This document shows, one piece after another, positions 25,935 to 35,597 of a stretch of DNA of 64,000 nucleotides. Origin of the DNA: Gemmatimonadota bacterium (GTDB taxonomy: Bacteria; Gemmatimonadota; Gemmatimonadetes; Longimicrobiales; Gaopeijiaceae); assembly GCA_030827315.1 (NCBI GenBank), contig JAURER010000008.1, positions 1 to 64,000 of the forward strand, read 5' to 3'. Position 1 is the first letter of the stretch; each line of letters begins with the position of its first letter. The translations under genes were made by a program, and so were the position numbers. The notes under the pieces were generated by a model. That model was not told the DNA's origin and did no database searches. It saw only the letters and a program-made list of their open reading frames with translations.

Positions 25935-27026
25935 GTGACCGGCGTCGGGGGGGGCGGGCCGCGGATCGCGACGTTCGTCTCGCCACACGGATTCGGTCAC
26001 GCCGCCCGCAGCTCCGCCGTGATGGCGGAGGCGAACCGCAGGGGCGGAGCCACCTTCGAGGTCTTTACGACCGCTCCGCGCTGGTTCTTCGACGAATCGA
26101 TTCCTGGCCTCTTCCGTCAGCACCGCGAAGTCGTGGACGTCGGCTTCCGGCAGCGTTCCGCGCTGCGGAGCGACCCGGCGGCCACCGCCGAGGCGCTCCG
26201 GTCGCTGGTACCGTTCGACGAGCGGAGGGTGGAGGCGCTGGCCGCGGCGGTCCGGGCCGCGGGCTGCAGCGCCGTACTGTGTGACATCGCGCCGCTCGGT
26301 GTCGCGGTCGCGGAGGCCGCGGGGGTCCCCTCGCTCCTTCTCGAGAGCTTCTCTTGGGGATGGCTCTACGAGCCGCTCGCGCCGGAGGTGCCGGAGCTCG
26401 GGACCGCGGGTGCGTACCTGGATGCCTGCGCGCGTCGGGCAGACGTCCACGTGCAGGCGCGCCCCCTGTGCGTGCGTGATCCGGCGGCCGAGATCGTCGA
26501 TCCGATCGGACGCCGTCCCCGTCTCGATCGCGCCAACGCGAGGCGCGCCTTCGGCCTCGCCCAGACGGACACCGTGGTCGTGGTCACCATGGGCGGGTAC
26601 GGGGAGGACCTGGGGTTCCTGGATCGACTCCGCGCCATGGAGACCGTCCGCTTCGTCGTCACCGGGGCGGTCGCGTGCGAGGAGCGCGACAACCTCCTCC
26701 TCTTCGACAACGACTCCCCTCTCTACATGCCGGACCTGCTCAGCGCCGCCGACGGCGTCGTTGCCAAGCTCGGCTACGGAACCGTCGCGGAGGTCTGGAG
26801 CGAAGGTCTCCCGTTCGCGTACGTGACACGTCCCGACTTTCGCGAGATGCCACCGCTGGAGGCGTTCGCCGCCGCGGAGCTGAGCGGCTTTCGCGTTTCG
26901 GCGGACGAGTATGCCCGGGGGGTATGGATCGACAGGATTCCCGAGCTCCTCGCGATGCCGCGACGACCGCATGCGGGGGGCGGCGCGACACGGGTGGCGG
27001 ATCTGCTGCTCGACCTCGCGGGCTGA
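25935..27026 (+). CDS. GT-B-fold glycosyltransferase-like protein
   Basis: A protein of about 363 aa resembling UDP-glycosyltransferases and the N-terminal GT-like half of plant L-arabinokinase. The GTG at 25935 follows the creatininase stop by 22 bases. The ORF's earlier start at 25815 would overlap that gene. The opening FVSPHGFGHAARSSAVMAEANRR is the typical GT-B glycine/His loop. The C-terminal Rossmann half contains VVVTMGGYGEDLGFL and the nucleotide-sugar end motif ADGVVAKLGYGTVAEVWSEGLPF, resembling MurG/UGT donor sites. The acceptor and donor are unknown. It is convergent with the lactate permease gene, and the short GC-rich space between them holds no clear terminator. Confidence 0.72.
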   Translation: MTGVGGGGPRIATFVSPHGFGHAARSSAVMAEANRRGGATFEVFTTAPRWFFDESIPGLFRQHREVVDVGFRQRSALRSDPAATAEALRSLVPFDERRVEALAAAVRAAGCSAVLCDIAPLGVAVAEAAGVPSLLLESFSWGWLYEPLAPEVPELGTAGAYLDACARRADVHVQARPLCVRDPAAEIVDPIGRRPRLDRANARRAFGLAQTDTVVVVTMGGYGEDLGFLDRLRAMETVRFVVTGAVACEERDNLLLFDNDSPLYMPDLLSAADGVVAKLGYGTVAEVWSEGLPFAYVTRPDFREMPPLEAFAAAELSGFRVSADEYARGVWIDRIPELLAMPRRPHAGGGATRVADLLLDLAG

Positions 27027-27089
27027 CGCGACCGAGGCGGCGGCGTCCCGCCCGCTGGCCCGGCCGGTCGCGCCGACGGGCCCGGCGGC

Positions 27090-28793
27090 TCAGCCCCCCA
27101 TGAGTGGGTCGCCGACCCCCAGCACGTGGACCGCGATCAGCCCGAGCGCGCCCACCACGAGCAGGTAGTAGAGCGTCGGCAGGATCGTCTTTCGGAGCGT
27201 CGAGCCCTCCTGACCGAGGAGGCCCACGGTCGCGGAGGCCGCAACGACGTTGTGCACGGCGATCATGTTACCGGCGGCGGCACCGACGGCCTGCAGGGCG
27301 ACGATCATCACGGTCGACATCGCCAGCCGCTCGGCCACGCCGTACTGGAAGGCCGAGAACATGAGATTGCTCACCGTGTTCGACCCGGCGATGAACGCGC
27401 CGAGCGCGCCCGTCATCGGCGCAAAGAACGGCCACACGGAGCCGACATTCCCTGCCACCCACTCCGCCATGGCCAGGGGCATCGAGAGGAGGCCGAGGGC
27501 GTTCACGTCCGAATTGATGTACACGCGCACCATCGGCACCGTGAAAACGAGGACGATGCCCGCTCCGGCCAGGACCCGCGTGGAGGAGCGGAAGGCAGAA
27601 GCCAGCGCGGCCGGCTCCATCCGGTGGAGGAAGGCGGTGATCACCACGACCACGAGGAGAATGAAGCCCGGCAGGTAGAGCGGCGTGGTCGTCGCGGTGA
27701 TCCCCGAGCCGAGGATGTCGCTCCACGTCAGCGCCGGAGCGCGAAGCCAGGCGCCCACGGGGAGCGACGGAAGACGGGTGAGCACGAGCAGACCGCCGAG
27801 TATGGCGTACGGTGCCCACGCCGAGAGCGTCGAGACGCCTCGTCCTTCCGGCACGTCGGCCAGCTCGTCCTCCAGCCCGCTCATCCACTCGGGCTTCCAC
27901 GAAGCCCGCTCCGGGAAGTCCCATCGATCGGCCGGGAGCAGCCAGCCCCGCCGTGCGATGGTCACGACGATGGCGAGACCGACGGGCGCCCCGAGCAGGG
28001 AGGGGAACTCCGGCCCGAGGAAGGTGCCGAAGAGGACGTATGGCACGGTGAACGCGACGCCGCCCAGCAGCGTGAAGGGGACGATGGCCAGCCCCTCGGT
28101 CCAGGAGCGATTCGCCCCGAAGAAGCGCGTCAGCATGACGATCATCCAGGTCGGCATCAGGACCCCGGCGACCGCGTGCAGGAGCACCACCTTGGCCGTG
28201 ACCGCCCTCAGGTAATCCGGCATCGTCATGTCCACGGAGGCGAGCGCGGCGGCGAACTCTTCGCCTCCCAGCCCGCCGGATATGCCGACCAGCACCGGTG
28301 TCCCGACCGCGCCGAAGGTGACGGCGGTGCTCTGGACCATCATGCCCAGCATGACCGCCGCCGCCGCCGGAAAGCCGAGCGCCACGAGCAGCGGCGCCAC
28401 GACCGCCGCCGGCGTTCCGAACCCGGCGGCGCCCTCGATGAACGAGCCGAAGAGCCACGCGACGATGACCACCTGCACGCGCCGGTCGTCGCTGATTCCG
28501 TGGAAGGATCGCCGGATCGCAGCGACCCCTCCCGAGCGCTCGAGCGTCTGAAGCAGGAGGATGGCGCCGAAGATGATGAAGAGGAGGTCGAAGGTGAGGA
28601 ACAGCCCCTGGATCGATGCCGCCGCGACCCGGGCGGCCGACATCCGCCAGAATCCGAGAGCGACCACCGCGGCCGCGACGTACGCCGCTGGCATGGCGTG
28701 CTTCGCGGGCACGCGGAAGCCGACGAGGAGCAAACCGCCCAGGGCGATCGGGAAGAGGGCCAGGGCGGCCTGAAGGCCAAGATTGCCGGTCAT
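27090..28793 (-). CDS. lctP: L-lactate permease family transporter
   Basis: Inner-membrane lactate/glycolate permease of the LctP family, 567 aa, close to the normal length of about 550. The family-defining stretches are [34 protein letters not shown] (near 117-150), SFGAVGT-like [15 protein letters not shown], and the C-terminal [23 protein letters not shown] plus [22 protein letters not shown]. About thirteen hydrophobic segments are seen. It would import lactate with protons. No lactate dehydrogenase genes are adjacent. The 31-base gap from its start to the DUF2461 stop suggests it may be in a common minus-strand transcript with DUF2461. Confidence 0.9.
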   Translation of the reverse strand: MTGNLGLQAALALFPIALGGLLLVGFRVPAKHAMPAAYVAAAVVALGFWRMSAARVAAASIQGLFLTFDLLFIIFGAILLLQTLERSGGVAAIRRSFHGISDDRRVQVVIVAWLFGSFIEGAAGFGTPAAVVAPLLVALGFPAAAAVMLGMMVQSTAVTFGAVGTPVLVGISGGLGGEEFAAALASVDMTMPDYLRAVTAKVVLLHAVAGVLMPTWMIVMLTRFFGANRSWTEGLAIVPFTLLGGVAFTVPYVLFGTFLGPEFPSLLGAPVGLAIVVTIARRGWLLPADRWDFPERASWKPEWMSGLEDELADVPEGRGVSTLSAWAPYAILGGLLVLTRLPSLPVGAWLRAPALTWSDILGSGITATTTPLYLPGFILLVVVVITAFLHRMEPAALASAFRSSTRVLAGAGIVLVFTVPMVRVYINSDVNALGLLSMPLAMAEWVAGNVGSVWPFFAPMTGALGAFIAGSNTVSNLMFSAFQYGVAERLAMSTVMIVALQAVGAAAGNMIAVHNVVAASATVGLLGQEGSTLRKTILPTLYYLLVVGALGLIAVHVLGVGDPLMGG

Positions 28794-28824
28794 GATGCAG
28801 GGGCCTCGTGTTCCGAAGGGCGTG

Positions 28825-29502
28825 TTAGAAGGGGACCGAGAGCGCCTCGCACAGGAAGCGCATGAGAGGGAGCCCCGCCCGGTACTGCTCGGCCAGGGCC
28901 CCGGGCAGATTTTTCGACGTCGCGAAAGCCTGCGTCACGTCACGGACGCCGATGAAGTCCTTTCGGCGCAGGTCGTCGACGAGGGGATGATCGGCGTCGA
29001 ACCCCTTCGGGGGCCTCTGGAGCGAGTCCCCCTCGAGACGGAACGTCGCCGCGAACTTCCGGCCCCGGGATGCCCGCTTCCAGCCCGTGCCGTCGTCGGC
29101 GATCCGCTCGCGGATCGACCGTAGCGCCACGGCATCGGGGTGCCATATGCCGAGCGCGAGGAAGACCTCGCCGGGCGCGAGGTGGAAGTAGAAGCCGGGT
29201 GCGTGCGCGTCCTTCCCCAGGTCGTGGCGGAACTGTACGCCGATGGCGGTCTTGTAGGGTGACTTGTCCTTCGAGAAGCGGGTGTCGCGATGGATCCGGA
29301 AGAGCGACCTCGGGGTCGCCCGGAAGTGCGGGCTCAGCTTCGCCAGGTGCGGGCCGAAATCCTCGATCAGGCGCAGCGCGGGCTCACGGACGTCCCTCTC
29401 GTAGCGGTCGCGGTGCGAGGCGAACCATGCACGGTCGTTGTTCTCCTCGAGATCGCGCAGGAAGGCGAACGTCCGGCGGGAGAAGTACCTGCGGTCGGGC
29501 AC
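28825..29502 (-). CDS. DUF2461 family protein
   Basis: A cytoplasmic protein of the DUF2461/TIGR02453 family, about 225 aa. The tracked start is a TTG at 29538. The GTG at 29502, giving [27 protein letters not shown], fits the family's N-terminus better, though no good ribosome-binding site precedes either. Recognisable blocks are the [15 protein letters not shown] start, [22 protein letters not shown] in the middle and [20 protein letters not shown]. Family function is unknown. Downstream genes are lctP and, upstream, pdxH, all on the minus strand, with gaps of 31 and about 100 bases. Confidence 0.85.
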   Translation of the reverse strand: MPDRRYFSRRTFAFLRDLEENNDRAWFASHRDRYERDVREPALRLIEDFGPHLAKLSPHFRATPRSLFRIHRDTRFSKDKSPYKTAIGVQFRHDLGKDAHAPGFYFHLAPGEVFLALGIWHPDAVALRSIRERIADDGTGWKRASRGRKFAATFRLEGDSLQRPPKGFDADHPLVDDLRRKDFIGVRDVTQAFATSKNLPGALAEQYRAGLPLMRFLCEALSVPF

Positions 29503-29605
29503 GGCGGGCGATCCGGCGAAGGGGACGGGTCCGCACAAGGGACGCGGCCGGGGGCCTGCGCGCCAGTGTCACCCCCGGGTCCGGCCCTGCCGGAGCGAGG
29601 CGGGG

Positions 29606-30259
29606 CTAGGGGTAGAGGCGGTGCGAGTTCCAGGCGCCGTCGACGCGCTCGAACACCAGCCGGTCGTGCAGTCGGTCGGCCTTCCCCTGCCAGAATTCGA
29701 TCGTCTCGGGCTCCACGCGGTACCCGCCCCAGAAGGGCGGGAGCGGGATGTCCCCATCCGGGAAGCGGTCCTTCATCTCCGCCACCCGGGCCTCCAGTTC
29801 GGTCCGGTCGGGCAGCGGACGGCTCTGCGTCGACGCCCACGCCCCGATCCGGCTGCCGCGTCCGCGGGAGCTGAAGTACGCGAAGCTCTCCTCCGGGGAG
29901 ATCCTGACGACCGGACCGGTCACGCGGATCTGACGCTCCAGGACGGACCAGTGGAGCACCAGTGCGACGTGGGGGTTGGCCTCGATCTCCGCCGCCTTGC
30001 GGCTCTCGTAGTTCGTGAAGAAAACGAAGCCACGCTCGTCCACCTCCTTGAGGAGGACCATGCGGACCGACGGGCGACCGTCGGCGGTGCTGGTCGCGAG
30101 CGCCATGGCGTTCGGCTCGAAGATACCCGACTCCCTGGCCGCCTCGAACCAGGCCTGGAAGAGCTCGAAGGGGTTCGCGTCGTCCGCCGCTTCAGGGATC
30201 CCCGCAACGACACCCTGTCCGAGCGTCAGAACCGTCTTGATCGATGACTTGAGCGACAT
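29606..30259 (-). CDS. pdxH: Pyridoxamine 5'-phosphate oxidase
   Basis: FMN-dependent oxidase making pyridoxal 5'-phosphate from PMP/PNP, 217 aa, the usual length of about 218. The ORF extends to 30412, but the ATG at 30259 (MSLKSSIKTV) gives the normal start. Substrate and FMN motifs are conserved: AMALATSTADGRPSVRMVLLK, GFVFFTNYESRKAAEI, YFSSRGRGSRIGAWASTQS, FWGGYRVEPETIEFWQGKADRLHDR and the C-terminal RLYP. The penultimate block reads WNSHRLYP where most enzymes have W-x-x-xRLAP. PLP serves, among others, the aminotransferase and oxoamine synthase encoded further along the window. Confidence 0.92.
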   Translation of the reverse strand: MSLKSSIKTVLTLGQGVVAGIPEAADDANPFELFQAWFEAARESGIFEPNAMALATSTADGRPSVRMVLLKEVDERGFVFFTNYESRKAAEIEANPHVALVLHWSVLERQIRVTGPVVRISPEESFAYFSSRGRGSRIGAWASTQSRPLPDRTELEARVAEMKDRFPDGDIPLPPFWGGYRVEPETIEFWQGKADRLHDRLVFERVDGAWNSHRLYP

Positions 30260-30414
30260 GGCCGTCCGGCGTTTGGCGTGAGTCAGGAGCGCGACGCGAA
30301 CGTAGCCGTGTGACGCGTCTGCCGGTACCGGCAGACGTTCGCACGCGGCCGCGCCGGGGCGCTTCCCGCGGTTGACGGATACCCCGGCTGTCATGAACGT
30401 GAAACAATACAAGC

Positions 30415-30431
30415 CCGCCCCCCATGGGCGG
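30415..30431 (+). promoter_or_regulatory. Inverted repeat upstream of csoR-like/copZ/copA
   Basis: CCGCCC-CCCAT-GGGCGG, a 6-bp-arm inverted repeat with a C/G tract, 12 bases before the first candidate start of the broken repressor gene. CsoR/FrmR-family operators are typically GC-tract pseudopalindromes, so this is a plausible self-regulatory operator. A nearly identical element sits before the cusCBA operon (36701-36716). Function is inferred from position and similarity. Confidence 0.5.
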
Positions 30432-30442
30432 TCAGGGAGCCA

Positions 30443-30726
30443 GTGCCTGTGCCGCGTGAAAACCGTGCCGCGATCGTGCGCCGCCTCAAGAGCGTCGAAG
30501 GACGCGTTCGGGGGGGCAGCGCATGGTCGAGGACGACGCCGATTGCATCGACGTCGTCGATCAGATCGTGGCCGTCCAGCGGGCTCTGTAGAAGGTGAGC
30601 TCCATGGTGCTCGATACGCACCTCCACGGCTCCGTCGTCGACGCCATGCGTGACCCCGACGGCCCCGAGAGCGCGAAGGTGCTCGACGAGCTCCTGCAGG
30701 TCTTCGAAGCGAGCGGCAAGGTCTGA
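30443..30726 (+). pseudogene. Disrupted CsoR/FrmR-family metal-sensing repressor
   Basis: Absent from the ORF track because it is broken twice. From a GTG at 30443 (or 30449; AGGGAG precedes) the frame reads RAAIVRRLKSVEGRVRG, the CsoR/FrmR helix-1 signature. A run of seven G (30510-30516) then loses the frame. Shifting by one restores QRMVEDDADCIDVVDQIVAV and later MVLDTHLHGSVVDAM to a TGA at 30726. In that second frame a TAG at 30589-30591 interrupts the long helix after VQRAL. The cysteine in DADC matches the first CsoR metal ligand and the His in THLHG the second. Serine replaces the third (Cys in CsoR). Probably a decayed copper-responsive repressor of copZ-copA; an assembly or base-calling error is the alternative. 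Confidence 0.8.
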
Positions 30727-30759
30727 ACCTTGCATTACCCGTCGAGGAGGCGGAGCGAC

Positions 30760-30969
30760 ATGGACGAAAAGACGGTATCCGTGCCCGCGATCAGCTGCGG
30801 TCATTGCGTGACGACGATCCAACGCGAGGTGGGCGAGGTCGGTGGTGTCTCGTCGGTGTCGGCCGATCAGGCGACGCGGACCGTGGAGGTGTCGTGGGAT
30901 CCGGAGGTGACCGACTGGGTCGTGATCGAGGACGTCATGAAGGAGATCGGCTACCCTCCGGTCGGGTAA
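30760..30969 (+). CDS. copZ: CopZ-like copper chaperone (HMA domain)
   Basis: A single heavy-metal-associated domain, 69 aa. The ATG at 30760 follows a strong GAGGAGG site; the tracked start at 30730 has none. The metal-binding motif ISCGHCVTTI (CxxC at residues 13-16) is intact, followed by the usual GEVGGVSSVSADQATRTVEVSWD beta-strand pattern. It should bind Cu(I) in the cytoplasm and deliver it to the CopA ATPase encoded 15 bases downstream. It is 33 bases after the broken CsoR-like gene, so regulator, chaperone and pump formed one operon. Confidence 0.9.
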   Translation: MDEKTVSVPAISCGHCVTTIQREVGEVGGVSSVSADQATRTVEVSWDPEVTDWVVIEDVMKEIGYPPVG

Positions 30970-30984
30970 GTATTGGAGCGGGGC

Positions 30985-33327
30985 ATGAATCCCAAGACTG
31001 AGGTTACGTTGCGCGCGCGGGCGGGCGCGACGCCGTCGGCCGAACCCGCGTCCGGAGAGGGCGCGCGCGAGATGGTCCTGCCCGTGACGGGGATGACCTG
31101 CGCCAACTGCGCCTCCACCGTGGAGCGGACACTTCGGAAGACGCCGGGTGTCGATGACGCTTCGGTGAACTTCGCTTCGGAGCGCGCCACCGTTCGCTTC
31201 GACCCGAGGGTCGTATCCGTCGAGGGCCTGGCGGCGGCCGTCGAACGGGCGGGGTACGGTCTGGTGCCGGTCGACGGGTCCGCCGGGACCGCCGAGGCCG
31301 AGGAGGCCGAGGCGATCGCGCGCGCGGGGGAGATCTCCTGCCAGCAGCGGCAATTCCGCATCGGTGTCGCCTTCGCCGGCCCGCTCTTCGTCCTGAGCAT
31401 GGCGCGCGACTTCGGTGTGCTGGGGATGTGGGCGCACGCTCCGTGGGTGAACTGGCTGATGTTCGCTCTCGCGACGCCCGTGCAGTTCTACGTGGGGTGG
31501 GACTACTACGTAGGTTCGTGGAAGGCGCTCCGGAACCGGGCGGCGAACATGGACCTCCTCATCGCTCTGGGCTCCTCCGTAGCGTACGTGTACTCGATCG
31601 TGATCGCCGCGCTGCTCACGGGAGGGAGCACGGCCGCGGGCGAGCACGTGTACTTCGAGACGGCGGCGCTCATCATCACGCTCATCAAGCTCGGCAAGCT
31701 TCTCGAGGTGCGCGCGAAGGGCGAGACCGGTTCCGCGATTCGCGAGCTCATGGACCTGAGTCCCGCGACGGCGCGAAGGGTCGAGGGTGAAGCGGAGGTG
31801 GACGTCCCCCTCGACGAGGTGGCGGTCGGCGACGTCCTGGTGGTTCGGCCCGGGGACCGGGTCCCGGTCGACGGCGTCGTGATCGACGGCTGGTCGGCGG
31901 TCGACGAGAGCATGCTCACGGGTGAAAGCCTGCCCGTGGAGAAGGGGCAGGGGGATCCCGTCGTCGGGGGGACCGTGAACCGGACAGGGTCCTTCCGCAT
32001 GAGGGCCACGCACGTCGGCTCAGACACCGCGCTGGCCAATGTCGTCCGGATGGTTCAGAGGGCGCAGGGGAGCAAGGCCCCGATCCAGCGGCTCGCAGAC
32101 CGTGTGGCGGCGGTGTTCGTGCCGATCGTCATCGCGGTCGCCACGCTGACGTTTCTGGTCTGGTGGCTCGTCGCCGGCGCCTCTCTGACCGACTCGGTCA
32201 TCCGACTGGTAGCCGTGCTGGTGATCGCGTGTCCGTGCGCCCTCGGCCTCGCGACGCCCACGGCCGTGATGGCGGGGACCGGCCGGGCCGCCCGTCGCGG
32301 GGTCCTCTTCCGCAACTCCGAAGCGCTCGAGCTGTCACGCGCGCTGGGCGTGGTGGTGCTCGACAAGACCGGAACCATCACCCGTGGCGAGCCGGCCGTC
32401 TTCGATGTCGTCTCGGACGGTGACGACGCGGCGCTCCTGCGGCTGGCAGCGTCCGCCGAGCGGCGCAGCGAACACCCTCTGGCCATGGCGATCATCGAGG
32501 AGGCGCGCGCGCGCGGGCTGGCGCTCTCCGAGCCGGCCGGATTCGAGGCGGTGCCGGGCCGCGGCGTACGCGCGAACGTGAATGGCCACACGATCCTGGT
32601 CGGCACGCGAGCCTTGGTGGCGGCCGAGTTGGACGGCGGTTCAGACGATTCCCTGGCCGCGTGGATCGACCGCGCGGAGGCGATCGAGCGAGAGGCACGC
32701 ACGCCGGTATGGGTCGCCCGGGACGGTCTCGTGCTCGGCCTGATCGGTGTGGCCGACGCCGTGAAGGAGGGGTCCGCCGAAGCGGTCCAGGAGCTTCGGG
32801 CCGCCGGGCTCCGGGTCATCATGCTCACGGGCGACAACGAGCGGGTGGCGCGCAGCATCGCCGCGCAGGTGGGCATCGACGAGGTGCGTGCGGAGGTGCT
32901 GCCTGGGGACAAGGCCGCGGTCGTGGAGGCGCTCCAGCTGGAGTCCGGACGCCCCGTGGCGATGGTAGGTGACGGGATCAACGACGCGCCGGCTCTGGCG
33001 CGGGCGGACGTCGGCATCGCCATCGGAACCGGGACGGACGTCGCCATGGAAACCGCGGACGTCGTGCTCATGCGCGGCGACCTGCGTTCGGTCCCCGAGG
33101 CGCTGGCGCTGAGTCGACGCACGATGAAGACGATCGAGCAGAATCTTTTCTGGGCGTTCTTCTACAACGCTGCGCTGATCCCCGTCGCAGCGGGGGCTCT
33201 CTATTCGCTGACCTTCCTGCCGACGATGCTTCGCGCCCTGCACCCGATCCTGGCGGCGCTCGCGATGGCGTTCAGTTCGGTCAGCGTGGTGGCGAACAGT
33301 CTGCGCCTGCGCCACATCGACCTCTGA
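30985..33327 (+). CDS. copA: CopA-type Cu(+)/Ag(+)-exporting P1B-ATPase
   Basis: Copper-efflux P-type ATPase, about 780 aa. The ATG at 30985 has GGAG 6 bases upstream and is preferred to the TTG at 30973. One N-terminal HMA domain has GMTCANC (Cys39, Cys42). Membrane and catalytic motifs are all present: TGES in the actuator domain, CPC in the transport helix ([17 protein letters not shown]), the phosphorylation site DKTGTIT, the nucleotide-domain SEHPLA, TGDNE and [11 protein letters not shown]. The CPC plus the flanking [14 protein letters not shown] and [16 protein letters not shown] marks subgroup 1B-1 (Cu/Ag). It exports Cu(I) to the periplasm, where CusCBA (36.8-42.4 kb) could expel it. 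Confidence 0.95.
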   Translation: MNPKTEVTLRARAGATPSAEPASGEGAREMVLPVTGMTCANCASTVERTLRKTPGVDDASVNFASERATVRFDPRVVSVEGLAAAVERAGYGLVPVDGSAGTAEAEEAEAIARAGEISCQQRQFRIGVAFAGPLFVLSMARDFGVLGMWAHAPWVNWLMFALATPVQFYVGWDYYVGSWKALRNRAANMDLLIALGSSVAYVYSIVIAALLTGGSTAAGEHVYFETAALIITLIKLGKLLEVRAKGETGSAIRELMDLSPATARRVEGEAEVDVPLDEVAVGDVLVVRPGDRVPVDGVVIDGWSAVDESMLTGESLPVEKGQGDPVVGGTVNRTGSFRMRATHVGSDTALANVVRMVQRAQGSKAPIQRLADRVAAVFVPIVIAVATLTFLVWWLVAGASLTDSVIRLVAVLVIACPCALGLATPTAVMAGTGRAARRGVLFRNSEALELSRALGVVVLDKTGTITRGEPAVFDVVSDGDDAALLRLAASAERRSEHPLAMAIIEEARARGLALSEPAGFEAVPGRGVRANVNGHTILVGTRALVAAELDGGSDDSLAAWIDRAEAIEREARTPVWVARDGLVLGLIGVADAVKEGSAEAVQELRAAGLRVIMLTGDNERVARSIAAQVGIDEVRAEVLPGDKAAVVEALQLESGRPVAMVGDGINDAPALARADVGIAIGTGTDVAMETADVVLMRGDLRSVPEALALSRRTMKTIEQNLFWAFFYNAALIPVAAGALYSLTFLPTMLRALHPILAALAMAFSSVSVVANSLRLRHIDL

Positions 33328-33337
33328 GGCGCCTCAG
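33324..33337. repeat. 14-bp palindrome spanning convergent stop codons
   Basis: CTGAGGCGCCTCAG is a perfect palindrome containing the copA stop codon and, on the other strand, the stop of the cyclic-nucleotide-domain remnant. With no loop it cannot form a standard terminator hairpin. It may be coincidence of facing TGA codons. Confidence 0.35.
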
Positions 33338-33522
33338 CCCGCGGCGACCTGGGCGAGCGTATTTCCCAGCCTCGCGGTCAGGACGCGGTAGACGCCGCGC
33401 GCCACGACCGGATTCTGCTCGATGGCACGGTCGAATGAATCGCGATCGAGCGCGAGGAGCGTAGTCGCGACCTCTGCAGTCGCAGTCGCGAAGCGCGCAT
33501 CGCGATCCAGAGCAGGTTCTCC
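33334..33522 (-). pseudogene. Remnant of a cyclic-nucleotide-binding domain
   Basis: The last 62 codons of the 239-aa minus-strand ORF read GEPALDRDARFATATAEVATTLLALDRDSFDRAI and then VLTARLG, the C-terminal half of a Crp/cNMP-binding domain (family pattern GE.ALLD..RxATAxA....L.LDRxxFxxxI....P....VxxxLxxRLxxT). Canonical GELALLD is here GEPALD, missing one residue. Upstream, the frame dissolves into arginine/proline-rich sequence without an N-terminal domain. I found no continuation in the other two minus frames. It is best seen as a decayed fragment between copA and the amidohydrolase. Confidence 0.5.
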
Positions 33523-33905
33523 GTTCCGACCCGATGGTCGTGTTCGCAGGAGGAACGTGCCCCTCACACCGAACATGCGCCCTTCGCCCTGACGCAGGTG
33601 GAGCGCCCTCTGAATCCTCGGGAGGGAGATCAACGCCGGTCTGCTCCCCGAAGGCGCCGCCGGGCGACCGGACCGGCGTCCGCGTGACGGCGGAACGCGG
33701 CGCGGCGCGCCGCGCTTTCGTGGAGGTCGTCCGGGCTGATCAAGAAGGAGCGGTTCGCCGTTGGAGTCGTCGGGTGACGTGAGGAAGGTCGGGCGCCCGG
33801 GGGGGCGGGTGAGGGAATCCCGCTGCGTTGCCGGAGGCGGCGCGCGTGCTACCTTCGCGCGAGGGCACCGCGTGATCCATACAGACGAGCGAGGCGAGTT
33901 TCCGC
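33523..33905. other. Gene-free stretch, probably decayed sequence and promoter
   Basis: These 383 bases hold no supportable gene. ORFs here on both strands are short and arginine/proline-rich. The left part probably continues the decayed cyclic-nucleotide-domain gene. The right part must contain the promoter of the amidohydrolase gene at 33906. I see no tRNA, terminator or repeat. Confidence 0.5.
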
Positions 33906-35597
33906 GTGAGAGGCACAATTCGACAGATGGGCGTGGCGGTCGTTCTCGTTCTGGCCTCCGCATGCGGAGGGGCCGGAGACGATGCCGCGGACCTGGTCCT
34001 GCGTAACGGTAAGATCGTGACCCTCGACGCGAGCCGGCCCGAGGCGCAGGCACTGGCCGCGCGCGACGGGCGGATCGTCTCGGTGGGGTCGGACGCCGAC
34101 GTCGAGTCCCTCATCGGCCCGGAGACGCGGGTCATCGATCTGGATGGTCAGCTGGCGATTCCGGGCTTCATCGAGGGGCACGCGCACTACACGGGTGTCG
34201 GCCTGTCGAAGCTCCAGCTGAACCTGATGGACGTCGCCAACTGGGACGAAGTCGTCGGTATGGTCGAGACGGCCGTCGCCGAGGCCCAGCCCGGCGAGCT
34301 CATCACGGGCCGTGGCTGGCATCAGGAGAAGTGGGACCGCACGCCGGAACCCAATGTGGACGGCCTGCCGCACCACTCCGCGTTGAGCGCGGTGTCCCCG
34401 GACAACCCCGTCATCCTGACGCACGCGAGCGGACACGCCACCTTCGCCAACGCGAAGGCGATGGAGCTGGCCGGTATCACGGCCGCCACGCCGGACCCCG
34501 ACGGCGGCGAGATCGTCCGGGACGCATCGGGCAGTCCGGTCGGCGCGTTCCGCGAAACGGCGTCCGGCCTGCTCGGGCCCGCGTTGGCCACCGCCAACGA
34601 GCCGGACCCCCGTCGGGTCACGCTACTGGCTCAGGAGGAAGCCTTCTCGAAGGGGATCACCTCCTTCCACGACGCGGGCGCCCGCTGGTCCGACGTCGAT
34701 CTCTGGAAAGGGATGGTCGACGACGGCGACCTGAAGATTCGCCTCTATGTCATGATCCGCGCCAACCCGGCGTCGCTCGCGGAGAACCTCGCGGCGTACC
34801 GCACCATCGGGTACGGCGACCGGCTCACGGTGCGTTCCATCAAGGTGTCCATCGACGGGGCGCTGGGCTCGCACGGGGCGTGGCTTCTGGAGCCCTACGA
34901 CGACCTGCCCAAGTCGTCGGGTCTCAACACGACACCCATCGAGGACGTGGTCGAGACTGCGCGCCTGGCGATGCAGCACGGGTATCAGTTCAACGTCCAC
35001 GCCATCGGCGATCGGGGCAATCGCGAGACGCTCGACATCTTCGAGCGCGCCTATGCCGCCGCCGGCCCCGGTGACTACCGCTGGCGCATCGAGCACGCAC
35101 AGCACCTCCACCCCGACGATATCCCGCGCTTCGGTCAGCTCGGGGTGATCGCCTCGATGCAGGGTGTGCATGCGACCTCCGATGGACCGTGGATCGGGGC
35201 GAAGATTGGCCCGCAGCGCTCCGAGGAGGGCGCGTATGTCTGGCAGAGCCTCATGGGTTCTGGCGCCGTGGTGATGAACGGCACCGACGCCCCCGTCGAG
35301 GACGTCGATCCGATCGCCAGCTGGTATGCCAGCGTGTCTCGCATGATGGCCAACGGGGAGCGCCTCTACCCCGAGCAGAGCATGAGCCGCGAGGAGGCGC
35401 TGCGCTCCTACACCATCAACGCCGCCTACGGCGCGTTCGAAGAGGACATCAAGGGTACCCTCGCGGTCGGCAAGCTCGCCGACGTCACGGTGCTCACGCA
35501 GGACGTCATGACGATCGACGAGGCAAGCATCCCGGCGACCGCCGTCGCCTACACGATCGTTGGAGGCGAGGTCGTCTACGCTGGGGCGGGACGGTGA
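33906..35597 (+). CDS. YtcJ-type amidohydrolase, lipoprotein
   Basis: Amidohydrolase family 3 (YtcJ/D-aminoacylase-like) metal-dependent hydrolase, 563 aa from a GTG at 33906. An ATG at 33927 (MGVAVVLVLASAC) is an alternative that gives a shorter leader; either way the signal ends in a lipobox (LASAC). Motifs: LVLRNGKIVTLD (composite domain), PGFIEGHAHY (HxH), the YtcJ-specific NLMDV and GRGWHQEKW, IKVSIDGALGSHGAWL (family lysine region), FNVHAIGDRGNRETLD, RIEHAQHLH and the late MNGTDAPVEDVDPI. Substrate is unknown. It lies between two metal-homeostasis operons. It overlaps the next gene by 4 bases (GTGA). Confidence 0.88.
   Translation: MRGTIRQMGVAVVLVLASACGGAGDDAADLVLRNGKIVTLDASRPEAQALAARDGRIVSVGSDADVESLIGPETRVIDLDGQLAIPGFIEGHAHYTGVGLSKLQLNLMDVANWDEVVGMVETAVAEAQPGELITGRGWHQEKWDRTPEPNVDGLPHHSALSAVSPDNPVILTHASGHATFANAKAMELAGITAATPDPDGGEIVRDASGSPVGAFRETASGLLGPALATANEPDPRRVTLLAQEEAFSKGITSFHDAGARWSDVDLWKGMVDDGDLKIRLYVMIRANPASLAENLAAYRTIGYGDRLTVRSIKVSIDGALGSHGAWLLEPYDDLPKSSGLNTTPIEDVVETARLAMQHGYQFNVHAIGDRGNRETLDIFERAYAAAGPGDYRWRIEHAQHLHPDDIPRFGQLGVIASMQGVHATSDGPWIGAKIGPQRSEEGAYVWQSLMGSGAVVMNGTDAPVEDVDPIASWYASVSRMMANGERLYPEQSMSREEALRSYTINAAYGAFEEDIKGTLAVGKLADVTVLTQDVMTIDEASIPATAVAYTIVGGEVVYAGAGR

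Noticed and set aside
26590-26610. Another CATGGGCGG match, within the GT-B gene
   Set aside because: It lacks the CCGCCC left arm and lies in coding sequence, so it is not counted as an operator copy.
27126-28865. 579-aa plus ORF rich in His, Asp, Glu and Arg
   Set aside because: It mirrors the lactate permease; hydrophobic codons on one strand give charged residues on the other.
30391-32013. 540-aa minus ORF over the copper genes
   Set aside because: It is antisense to copZ and copA, which have full catalytic motifs.
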